NCBI GenBank assembly: GCA_028714095.1
Contig: JAQTMY010000002.1
Coordinates: 140,636-204,635 of the forward strand
Direction: 5' to 3'
Origin: Candidatus Nanoarchaeia archaeon
GTDB lineage: Archaea; Nanobdellota; Nanobdellia; SCGC-AAA011-G17; JACPNG01
Length of the DNA stretch: 64,000 nt
In this document: positions 18,266 through 26,911 of the stretch, piece by piece
Layout of the letters: each line of letters starts with the position of its first letter
Position numbering within the stretch: position 1 is the stretch's first letter
Program-made: the position numbers and the translations under genes
The notes under the pieces: generated by a model
Database searches by the model: none
Told to the model about the DNA's origin: nothing
Seen by the model: the letters and a program-made list of their open reading frames with translations, nothing else

Positions 18266-19660
18266 TTAAAAGAAAACAACTTTATTACTTCTGACCTTAA
18301 GAAGTTTGCCCATGAATTTGTATTTTACTATTGCGCTTGGCAGGTGTAATTTTCCAAGAATCTTAAGATGGGACTCAACTCTATATGTAATAATTCTTTC
18401 TTCTCCTGACTTAAGATTATTAAGAATCCATATTACCCTTAATCCGAGAGATCCTCTCTGTATTTTTGAAGGCTCTAATGTTGTGTAATGCCCCTTAATT
18501 GGTTTTATCAGACTAGGCAAAAAGTCTATTACCTCTACATTACTAAGATCTTTTCCTCTGTTCTTGACATGGAGCATTACCTTCAATTCTGAAATACCCC
18601 CCTCATTCTTGACTCTGAAGACTTCTTTCCTTACAGCAACTTTCTTTCCAAAGAAATAAATTCCTAATATGCCAAATAAGATTAAAATTAAAATTGTAAT
18701 GCATGCTCCTCTGTAATCTGTCTTTACATCAACCTCATAACTATCTCCGGGTCTTAATACAAAATCCCAAACAACATAATTACTCTGTTTTTGAGTTGGT
18801 TTTATCGAATAAGTCGTGAATATTTTTTCAAACCAGTCTAATTGATAATATAATGATTCCTGCTGGTCCAGATTTCCTTCATTTGATTTAATTAACTTTG
18901 CTTCCTCTATCAAAAATCTTGAATTCTTTTCTACTTTTTCCTTAATGTCAGGATTTTTTATTACAACAAACCTTTTTGAATAATCTCCAACAATCTCTCC
19001 GTCATAATAGGTTTTTATTAAAAGAAGATATCCTCCAGCATCGGTGATTGGACTTATATCTAAACTTACCTCATTGCTGAACGGCTTGTTGTATATCAAA
19101 TCTGTTGAAAATTTCTTTTCAAAAATATCGCTCTTTATCTCCACCTCAACATTATTCAAATCTATATTATATTTATCAATAAGCTTAAGATTAAACCTGA
19201 AATTTTTCTTTGCTATTAATTCATCTGGAAAATCAGCTTCAATTTTAACTAACTTTTCAGGTTTTATAACCTCTAGATCTATTTCCTGTTTAGCCTTAAT
19301 TGTTAAATCATTAGCGTCTTTTATCTTAACTAAGGTTTTGTATGTATCTCCAGGAACAGCATCCTCTCTTATTCTTGCAAGAACCTTTACTTTCTGTGTT
19401 TGCTTTCCTGAAAGAACTATTTCATTTGGCTGGGCCCTCATATTCTCAAACACTTCCGAAAAAGGCATGAACGCAAATTCATCAGCAAAGATCATCAACC
19501 TTATTTCCCTGTCTTCATTATTTATAATTTCAAGCTCAAACACAGCTTCATCACCAGGAGCAACATCTTTGTCAAGCAATGTATAAGCTGTATCAATATC
19601 AGCTGCAATAGTAACTCCTGAGAGTACTAGAATAAACAGTATAGCAACTAACCACCTCAT
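18266..19660 (-). CDS. Secreted/membrane protein with Ig-like repeats, single TM near C-terminal third
   Basis: Signal peptide MRWLVAILFILVLSGVTIAA; beta-rich ectodomain; TM ACITILILILFGILGIYFFGKK. Confidence 0.65.
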   Translation of the reverse strand: MRWLVAILFILVLSGVTIAADIDTAYTLLDKDVAPGDEAVFELEIINNEDREIRLMIFADEFAFMPFSEVFENMRAQPNEIVLSGKQTQKVKVLARIREDAVPGDTYKTLVKIKDANDLTIKAKQEIDLEVIKPEKLVKIEADFPDELIAKKNFRFNLKLIDKYNIDLNNVEVEIKSDIFEKKFSTDLIYNKPFSNEVSLDISPITDAGGYLLLIKTYYDGEIVGDYSKRFVVIKNPDIKEKVEKNSRFLIEEAKLIKSNEGNLDQQESLYYQLDWFEKIFTTYSIKPTQKQSNYVVWDFVLRPGDSYEVDVKTDYRGACITILILILFGILGIYFFGKKVAVRKEVFRVKNEGGISELKVMLHVKNRGKDLSNVEVIDFLPSLIKPIKGHYTTLEPSKIQRGSLGLRVIWILNNLKSGEERIITYRVESHLKILGKLHLPSAIVKYKFMGKLLKVRSNKVVFF

Positions 19661-19714
19661 GGGTTATTTTATTAGTCTTAGAATATTTAAAGATTGTTTT
19701 TTTATAGTATATAG

Positions 19715-20281
19715 TTATCTTAGTATTTTTGCTATCTTTCCTGTAAGATCTATTATTGTTGAAGGATTATTCTTAAGTTCTCCTGCATCTATAACAATGT
19801 CTATTTCCTTTGCAATTTTCCTTGGTATTTTGTCAATAGAAGTTATCGGCTTCTTGTTCTTTATATTTACACTGGTTGTTATGAAAGGGATTCCTGCTTC
19901 CTGTACTAACTTAGTGAATTCATTGTCAGGGATTCTTACCCCTAAGGTATCTAAATTAAAATTAACGCTTTTGGCAACCAGGTTCTTCTTAATAACCTTT
20001 AGTATGAATGTGAACGGCCCAGGAAGCCTTTCTATGTACCTTTTGTTTACCTTGAAATTATTATATATCCAGGGCTTGTTTGGGGCTATAACAGAGAAAG
20101 GCTTGTCAAACCTGTCTTTAATCTCCCTTATCTTGTTTACAGAATCCTCATTTAATGCATCGCAGCCAATCCCATATATGGTATCTGTTGGATAAACAAA
20201 GATCTTGCCTTCAATTATTGATTTGATTACCTTTTTTCTGTTTGTTTTGCTCAATGCTTTACTGATAGATATAATTTCCAT
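19715..20281 (-). CDS. tsaC: Threonylcarbamoyl-AMP synthase (Sua5/YrdC family)
   Basis: VYPTDTIYGIGCDALNEDSVNKIREIKDRFDKPFSVI; LPGPFTFILK; LGVRIPD. Confidence 0.93.
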   Translation of the reverse strand: MEIISISKALSKTNRKKVIKSIIEGKIFVYPTDTIYGIGCDALNEDSVNKIREIKDRFDKPFSVIAPNKPWIYNNFKVNKRYIERLPGPFTFILKVIKKNLVAKSVNFNLDTLGVRIPDNEFTKLVQEAGIPFITTSVNIKNKKPITSIDKIPRKIAKEIDIVIDAGELKNNPSTIIDLTGKIAKILR

Positions 20282-20469
20282 AGTTTATTATGGATAATTC
20301 AAGCTTAAAAATATTACTTAGGAACAATATATAGAATTACATAAATATTTATATTAAGTTTTAATAGGCAATATATAAAGTTAACTAATGTAACCACTTT
20401 AGAATTAAGACAACCGAAAGGTTTATAAATAAGTTGAGTCCAAGATATATTATCACCTCTTTTTCCCCA

Positions 20470-20496
20470 GCAGGCATTCCATCTCGGGATGCTTGC
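20470..20496 (+). promoter_or_regulatory. 11-bp leader hairpin GCAGGCATTCC-atctc-GGGATGCTTGC
   Basis: 11 pairs with 2 G-U, 5-nt loop, about 30 nt upstream of the 20529 start and downstream of TATA-like tttataaataag. Confidence 0.55.
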
Positions 20497-20528
20497 CAGG
20501 GTTTTAATAATTACAAAGGATAACTAAG

Positions 20529-21155
20529 ATGATAAATGTAAGCGAAAGAACAAATATTATTTATCCTTTCGAGGACTTTTCTTTCATTATCGCAATGCCC
20601 TACAATGGATTGCCTAATGCAATTCTTGTAAATCCAACCTCTCCGTTGCAGGATAATTTAGAAGATAAATTAAAACAGGTTGGATTAAATCATAAGGACG
20701 TTGCTCTTATAGTTTATACAGACATTGACAAATCAAAAAATAGATATGATCCAGAAAAAATTTCTAAGTCTCTTGGTAACAGGAAAATACCCGGTCTTGT
20801 TTTAAATCCCTGGGATAGGATAGTACTTGGAAAAAATATCAGCATCTACAAGCTTTATTTAATAAACAGCCAGAACTTAGATCTGATTGATCATAGACCT
20901 CTCAATGGACATGACATTCTCTCCTCAATCATAGTCAAAAATAAAGTCCTTGATGATATTTATGTTTCAACATCAACAGAGCTGAATCAAGATATTATAT
21001 TAAACAAAGGGTTTGATTTTATTATTCCTTATCGAAAAAAAGAAAAGATTAAAACACTGGAATTACAAAAAGGAATAAAAGTTTACGGTGAAGAAACCTG
21101 TAATAGATTAAAAGAGATTCCAGCACCAACGTTCATGGAAGAGATGTTTAGGTAA
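20529..21155 (+). CDS. Hypothetical protein, possibly degenerate metallo-beta-lactamase fold
   Basis: AILVNPTSPLQDNLEDKLKQVGLNHKDVALIVYTD resembles the MBL N-terminus (LVDTG..L...L...G....I..v..TH) without the HxHxDH motif. Confidence 0.5.
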   Translation: MINVSERTNIIYPFEDFSFIIAMPYNGLPNAILVNPTSPLQDNLEDKLKQVGLNHKDVALIVYTDIDKSKNRYDPEKISKSLGNRKIPGLVLNPWDRIVLGKNISIYKLYLINSQNLDLIDHRPLNGHDILSSIIVKNKVLDDIYVSTSTELNQDIILNKGFDFIIPYRKKEKIKTLELQKGIKVYGEETCNRLKEIPAPTFMEEMFR

Positions 21156-23202
21156 TCTTACTTATATGGTTTTCTTTGTTAAATCTTATTACGTTTTCAA
21201 CAAAACTCTCTATCTTTGATTCATGGCTTACAATAATTACCTGCTTGATATTTAATTCATCCAATACCAATCTTATCCTGTCTAACTGCTCGCTTGAAAA
21301 ACCATCTGTAGGCTCATCAAGAATTATGATATCTTTTGTTCTAATCTCAGAAACTAAATTATTTATCACCTGGTTTAATGATAATCTGTAGGCTAATGCT
21401 GCAGCTGTTTTTTCCCCTCCGGATAAATAGTTATAGTCAATGTCATGCCCGTTCTGTATTATTTTAGGGGAATATTCCTCATCAAGACTAATAGAGATTT
21501 CCTTATTGTTCATTAGTATGTCAAACCATTTCTGGAACAATATGTCAAAATCATAATGTACTCTTAGCATTACCTGTTTTTCAATCAAAGAGATTATGTT
21601 TATGAAAGATTCCTCAATCCAGGTTCTTAACTGGCTTAGATACTCTAATTTTTCTTTCTTTTTTATTCTCTCGTCTATTTCTTTATCTAATAGATTTATA
21701 GTTTTTGTTATTGAATTTAACTGAGTTTCAAGAGTAACCTTTCTTATTTCAATATCCCTGAAGTTTTTTCTTAAACTCTCTAAATCTAATTTTTCTTTTT
21801 CATAATTCCTGTTTATGTTTAAATAATCCTCCAGCTTTTTTATTGAATCTTCATTTGATTCCTTTAGTATTTTTACTTCCTTGCTGATTAATTCATTTTC
21901 TTCTTCTAGCTTTGTTTTTTCCTTTATCTTTTCCTCAATGGCTTTTTTCTTGTAAATAACTAATTCTACCTTGTTTTGTCTCTCCTTTAATTCATCAATT
22001 TCTTCTAATAAGTCTTTTATTCTTTTTTCAAAACCTGCTTTCTTTCCTATCAATTCTCCTTTTTTATCCCCTATCAACATTAATTTGTTGTTTTCTTCGT
22101 ACATTATCTTATGTTTGTGTTCTTTATTTACTTCCTGCTTGCATAATGGACAAAAATTTAAATTTTCAATATCTTCCTTTATCTTATTTGAATTTTCTTC
22201 CTGAGCCAATAGTTTAGATAGTTCATTTTTTGTATTTTCAAGTTCTTTCTGCGTTTCATCAAGAACATCTCTTTTGAACTTGATTGTTTTTTTTACCTCT
22301 TCAACATCTATTGTTATAATTTCCTTTTCCCCTTCATTAACCTGCAGGATTAAACCATTTATCCTTGAATCATTTCTTTCTTTTTTTTCTATTCTTGAAG
22401 TTATTTTTAAGTTGTTTAACTCTATCTTTTTTCTTAGTTCCTGCTCTTCCTTAATCTTTTCTTCATATAAAGCAATAGACTTAATCTTGTCATTAACCTC
22501 TTTGTTTAATGTTTCATATCTTGGTTTTATCAGATTGATCTCCTTGTTGATGTTCTGTATCTCTTTCTCATAATCAATTTTCTGGTCTATTTTCTTGTTT
22601 AGGTCAGATATAAAACCAGCATATTCTTTTTGTTTTTCCTTTATCTTGGTTAGTATTATTTTTGAGTTTTCATTTATTCTCTTGTATTTGTCAATTCCAA
22701 AAACTTTCCTTAATGTGTCTAGCCTTGCATCTTTCTCTCCTGATAAAATTAACTTCATTTCTTCCTGGGGGGTATAAACTGTATATCTGTAGATTAATGA
22801 TTTTGTTTTTGTAAGTAATTCTTTTGGATAGTTTAGGATGTTAAGTATCTGCTGCTTTAATTCCAATGCAGTCCCCTCTCTTCTTGCTCCATCGCTTATT
22901 ATGTATCCAGAATCCTGTGAAACCCCTGAAGAGGTTCTTTTTAATGTTCTTTTTATTATGTAATCTTTATTTTCAACTTCCATGAATAGTTCAACATAAC
23001 CCTCATCTTCACCTTTTCTCAGCAATAAATCTCCGCTTAACTCTCCTTTTCTTATCCCGAATAAAGCAAATTCTATTGCAAGTAAAATAGAGGACTTTCC
23101 TGTTCCAACATCACCAGATAATAAGGTAGAACCTTCAGGAAACTCAATCTCTTCAATTAAATAACTTCTTATGTTGTTTAATCTTATTTTCTTTATTATC
23201 AT
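21148..23202 (-). CDS. rad50: Rad50 ATPase (short coiled coil)
   Basis: Walker A GDVGTGKSSILLAIEFALFG; zinc hook CPLC; signature YLSGGEKTAAALAYRL; Walker B IIILDEPTDGF. Confidence 0.95.
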   Translation of the reverse strand: MIIKKIRLNNIRSYLIEEIEFPEGSTLLSGDVGTGKSSILLAIEFALFGIRKGELSGDLLLRKGEDEGYVELFMEVENKDYIIKRTLKRTSSGVSQDSGYIISDGARREGTALELKQQILNILNYPKELLTKTKSLIYRYTVYTPQEEMKLILSGEKDARLDTLRKVFGIDKYKRINENSKIILTKIKEKQKEYAGFISDLNKKIDQKIDYEKEIQNINKEINLIKPRYETLNKEVNDKIKSIALYEEKIKEEQELRKKIELNNLKITSRIEKKERNDSRINGLILQVNEGEKEIITIDVEEVKKTIKFKRDVLDETQKELENTKNELSKLLAQEENSNKIKEDIENLNFCPLCKQEVNKEHKHKIMYEENNKLMLIGDKKGELIGKKAGFEKRIKDLLEEIDELKERQNKVELVIYKKKAIEEKIKEKTKLEEENELISKEVKILKESNEDSIKKLEDYLNINRNYEKEKLDLESLRKNFRDIEIRKVTLETQLNSITKTINLLDKEIDERIKKKEKLEYLSQLRTWIEESFINIISLIEKQVMLRVHYDFDILFQKWFDILMNNKEISISLDEEYSPKIIQNGHDIDYNYLSGGEKTAAALAYRLSLNQVINNLVSEIRTKDIIILDEPTDGFSSEQLDRIRLVLDELNIKQVIIVSHESKIESFVENVIRFNKENHISKIT

Positions 23203-23960
23203 TTTTTCCAGAATCTTATGACTTCTTCAATGCTTTCCCTTGTTCCAGTATCAAACCATAGATGATCTTCCTTTGGCAGATAATAATATAATTCTCCTCT
23301 GTCTGCAATCTTTGGGAAAATATATTTTTCTAAACTTATTCCGTCTTTGCTGTTCAACAAAAATTCAGGATCTTCTGGCAAGTATTCAAAGACTTTTTCG
23401 TTTAGAATGGCAAAACCGCTGTGAACCAAGGCATTTCCTTCTTTAGAACAGTAAACAAATCTTGAAATTTTCTTTCCGTTAATTTCAACTATGCTTTTAT
23501 TTTCAACATTAAAAGACCTGTTTAATATTATTGTTGCGGTTGCATTGTTTTCAAGATGTACCTTTAATGCTTCTTTCAAATCAATATCATAAAGGTTATC
23601 TCCATTGTTTACAAAGAAGTTCTTGTGTTGTTTTAGCTTGTCTCTTATTAAATATAAGAAACCCCCGGTTCCCATCTTTATCCTTTCAAAAACAAACTCA
23701 ATTGGGATAGTAGTTTTGTTTTCAATGTAATTTTTTATGAATTCAGGTTCATAGAATAAAGTCAAGTAGAGTTTATTAACTATTTCTGATCTTTTTATTA
23801 TGTCTATTGAATGCTCTAAAATTGCTCTATTATCTCCTAATGGCAGTAATATCTTTGGTATAGGATTTCCTGATGGAGTGAATTTTTCCTTTTCTTTTAT
23901 GTACTCTCTTATTCTTTCCCCAACTCCTCCGCACAAGATGACAGCTGCAACTTTTTCCAT
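23199..23960 (-). CDS. Sugar-phosphate nucleotidyltransferase-like protein
   Basis: VAAVILCGGVGERIREYIKEKEKFTPSGNPIPKILLPLGDNRAILEHSI; MGTGGFLYLIRD; FFVNNGDNLYDID. Confidence 0.85.
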   Translation of the reverse strand: MEKVAAVILCGGVGERIREYIKEKEKFTPSGNPIPKILLPLGDNRAILEHSIDIIKRSEIVNKLYLTLFYEPEFIKNYIENKTTIPIEFVFERIKMGTGGFLYLIRDKLKQHKNFFVNNGDNLYDIDLKEALKVHLENNATATIILNRSFNVENKSIVEINGKKISRFVYCSKEGNALVHSGFAILNEKVFEYLPEDPEFLLNSKDGISLEKYIFPKIADRGELYYYLPKEDHLWFDTGTRESIEEVIRFWKK

Positions 23961-23961
23961 T

Positions 23962-25146
23962 TTAATTCAAGGCCTCCTTTAGTTTTAATTCATTTATGAA
24001 GTTCTTGTAGATTCTTGCTTCAAAATCATAGACTTTTTCCCCTTCTTCTTTTTCTTCATTCAAGACTTTCATCAGAACATCAATCAAATGCTTTTCGTTT
24101 TCAATCTCAATCTGTCCTAGATGCTCTTTTACAATATTTTCTTCTATGTCTTCCACATTTCCCTTCTTTATTTCAACTTCTTCAAAAGATTTTGTTTCTA
24201 GTTTATTTGTATTCCTTAAAACAATGTAAGAATCTTTTAGTTTTTCATTTATTAAGTTAAAATCAATATCTGAAACCTTTCCTGACTTTAAAGTTCCTTC
24301 AATTCTTAACAAAACAATCTTATCATTAAAGTCATTTACTTTGTTTAATATTTCATCTGTTATTTGTCCTGGTAATTTATCATTTGCATTAATATGATAG
24401 CTCAGAACTTCCTTAATTGGAATTTCTACTAATTCTGTGTTTAGCTTGTCATCTACTAAATAAAAAGATCCATTCCTGAATTCCTCAAGTTCTTTAAAAT
24501 TGTTTGGGAATAAAGCTCCTGGAAAAACTAACTTTCCTTTTCCAAAATTAGTTTCAAACCTGTAATGTACATGACCTCCTGCATAATAATTGAACGTTTT
24601 AGGCAGTTCATTAGTGTTCATGCAGTCTACTTTGTCTAAATCTGATGGTTTAAACTCTTCCAGAGCTGTGTGGAACATGAATATTTTAAATCCTTTTTCT
24701 TCTTCTATGTCTTTAAAATCTAAGTTTTCATAGTCTTTTTTCTCTAAAGAGCCTTTTCTTCCTAACATTCCTGCTAGCTTGACTCCTGTCTTGTCTTCAG
24801 TTATTATTAGTTTGTTTTCTTTTACTTTGAATACGTTTTCAACTAAACCTGAGTTTTCTAATACGTCTAGCATTGTTTTTCCAGAATTTGAGAAGTCATG
24901 GCTTCCTGGTATTATGTATATGTCTATGTTGTGTTCTTTTGCTTTTCTTAGAATTCTTGCTGTTTCCTTGATTAGTTCTATTTGGGGTAGAGCTGTGTTA
25001 AATAAGTCTCCTGAGATTAGAATGAAAGCTGTGTGATTAGTTATGCAGATATCTATTGCTTTTTCAAAAGATTTTAAGCCTAGATCCCTTAGGTTTTGTT
25101 CTCTCCAGCCTCCGATGTGGCAGTCTGCTATGTGAGCGAATTTCAT
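23962..25146 (-). CDS. mre11: Mre11 nuclease
   Basis: MKFAHIADCHIGGWREQNLR; ILISGDLFNTALP; YIIPGSHDFS; YYAGGHVHYRF phosphoesterase motifs. Confidence 0.94.
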   Translation of the reverse strand: MKFAHIADCHIGGWREQNLRDLGLKSFEKAIDICITNHTAFILISGDLFNTALPQIELIKETARILRKAKEHNIDIYIIPGSHDFSNSGKTMLDVLENSGLVENVFKVKENKLIITEDKTGVKLAGMLGRKGSLEKKDYENLDFKDIEEEKGFKIFMFHTALEEFKPSDLDKVDCMNTNELPKTFNYYAGGHVHYRFETNFGKGKLVFPGALFPNNFKELEEFRNGSFYLVDDKLNTELVEIPIKEVLSYHINANDKLPGQITDEILNKVNDFNDKIVLLRIEGTLKSGKVSDIDFNLINEKLKDSYIVLRNTNKLETKSFEEVEIKKGNVEDIEENIVKEHLGQIEIENEKHLIDVLMKVLNEEKEEGEKVYDFEARIYKNFINELKLKEALN

Positions 25147-25231
25147 TGAGTTTAATCTAAGAAGTTTAATTTATAATGTTTGTTGGGGTGGAGGAGATAA
25201 GTTTTAATAGTTTTAAGGTTTACGAAAAGAT

Positions 25232-25681
25232 ATGAAAAGATATGATCCAAAAATCAATAACCAAGAAATTGAAGATAAAAGTGGAATCTATTATGTTTGC
25301 CTAAAGAAAAAATCAACCTCAAAAGAATTTGGATCTGCAGAATTTGAAAGTTTAGAAAAACATAAAGTTTTATATCTTGGAAAAGCCAAAAATCTTAGAA
25401 AAAGAATAATAGATAAACATCTAAAAGGCACACCAAGAAATTCTACCTTAAGAAAAAGCATCGGAGCATTATTTGAATTAAAAAATAATAAAGAAATTTC
25501 AGATTGGATAAAAAAACATATCCTATTTTTTTATTTAATTATGAATCAATCAAAGTTATCTAAGATTGAATTAAAACAAATAAAGGATTATTCCCCCCCT
25601 TTTAATCTTAAGGGGGCAGAATCCATCGAAAAAAATAAAGAATTTCGAAAATATCTAACTCAAAAAAGAAAAAATTTTTAA
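25232..25681 (+). CDS. GIY-YIG-type nuclease-like protein
   Basis: SGIYYVCLKKK...HKVLYLGKAKNLRKRIIDKHLKG matches GIY...YLG with following Arg region. Confidence 0.7.
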   Translation: MKRYDPKINNQEIEDKSGIYYVCLKKKSTSKEFGSAEFESLEKHKVLYLGKAKNLRKRIIDKHLKGTPRNSTLRKSIGALFELKNNKEISDWIKKHILFFYLIMNQSKLSKIELKQIKDYSPPFNLKGAESIEKNKEFRKYLTQKRKNF

Positions 25682-25782
25682 AATGGAAAAGAAAATCCTA
25701 CATTTAACATTGTTCTATTCAATAATTTCAGGGGCTAACGAGGGGGCAATTTTCTAAAAGCGAAACTAAAAAAGAAACGAAC

Positions 25783-25796
25783 GGGGGGAATTCCGT
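25783..25796 (+). repeat. Left copy of imperfect inverted repeat (GGGGGGAATTCCGT)
   Basis: 13/14 match to the reverse complement of 28977-28990. Confidence 0.6.
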
Positions 25797-25806
25797 AACG
25801 AGAAAA

Positions 25807-26811
25807 CTATTTACATCTATTATGAACTTTAACAATATATTCCATAAAATCCAAAGTGTCATCTAAAGAATGATCGGTCATAGCAACATTACACCACCTA
25901 TGTCCATAACGAACATTTTTTGATGTATGTCTAATTTCATTTTCAACTAATGGAGTTACATGCATTATTTGTATGCTTGAATCCTCGCCTTCTCCTCTTT
26001 TTTGATTTCTCCAAGCAGGTTGCCAAGTCCTAATTCTTTCTCTATCAGGTAAATTAGCAGGATTACTGTTTATTGATGTTTTACACATGGGACAATCCAA
26101 TAAACTTTTATCGTTCTTTGGAAAATTACTAGAAGGTAATTTTATAGAATTATCAATCTCTTGATGTTTTATAATCTCAAAAACTTCGTTATATGTCTTA
26201 TTTAAATCCGCTCCATAAATTGCACAAGACATTATTATCCCTAATAGTGCATAAGTCTCAACAGAATCATACCACTCACATGCTTCTAAAGCTGGAATGA
26301 CACAAGAATTTTGTGTCCACAAAGTATCATTCCAATTTTTTAAAACTTGTATATGTGGTACCCAATGTTCAGGTAAAACAACATATCTCTCAGGCATTTC
26401 ATGAACTTTATCTGAAGGATATTTTATTTCTGTGCCTTCATCATTTTTAATTACAAAAACTAAAACTTGAGCTTCGTCTTCTCCAGAAATTTCAACTCGT
26501 TCAATTTTTTTAGCATAAGGCAAATCACTTTCGGCAACAATTAATGGATGCCATCTGAGATTTCTATTTGAAAAAGGAGCTTTACCTTGTCTTCCTCTCG
26601 TACAAATAGCATCTCTTTGTAATTTTCCAGAACCTAACCCTAAACCGCCATCACGAGTATAACTAATTTTTCCAAATTCTTTTAGAAAATTTTTCTTATT
26701 ATCTTGAGGAACATTAGAAATAATTTGTTTTGATATTTTTTCACAAAGTGAGATGATTTTATTGTCTTTTTCTGTCAAAAAACTTGCACTAATTGTTCTT
26801 CCTGTTGCCAT
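25807..26811 (-). CDS. HNH-type endonuclease, candidate restriction enzyme
   Basis: CPMC plus IMHVTPLVENEIRHTSKNVRYGHRWCN (HNH-like H..P...H...N..GHR.CN); divergent from an HsdM-type gene. Confidence 0.7.
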   Translation of the reverse strand: MATGRTISASFLTEKDNKIISLCEKISKQIISNVPQDNKKNFLKEFGKISYTRDGGLGLGSGKLQRDAICTRGRQGKAPFSNRNLRWHPLIVAESDLPYAKKIERVEISGEDEAQVLVFVIKNDEGTEIKYPSDKVHEMPERYVVLPEHWVPHIQVLKNWNDTLWTQNSCVIPALEACEWYDSVETYALLGIIMSCAIYGADLNKTYNEVFEIIKHQEIDNSIKLPSSNFPKNDKSLLDCPMCKTSINSNPANLPDRERIRTWQPAWRNQKRGEGEDSSIQIMHVTPLVENEIRHTSKNVRYGHRWCNVAMTDHSLDDTLDFMEYIVKVHNRCK

Positions 26812-26892
26812 TTTTCTTGCTTAATATTATTTATATGATTTGTCAAAATAGCCTCCCAAGAACAGAAAAGTATATAAATAACCACTAGTTTA

Positions 26893-26906
26893 CACCGCAT
26901 GTGGTG
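26893..26906. promoter_or_regulatory. Near-palindrome CACCGCATGTGGTG in R-M intergenic promoter region
   Basis: Inverted repeat with one mismatched pair, between TATA-like tatataaata and the 26912 start. Confidence 0.4.
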
Positions 26907-26911
26907 ATACT

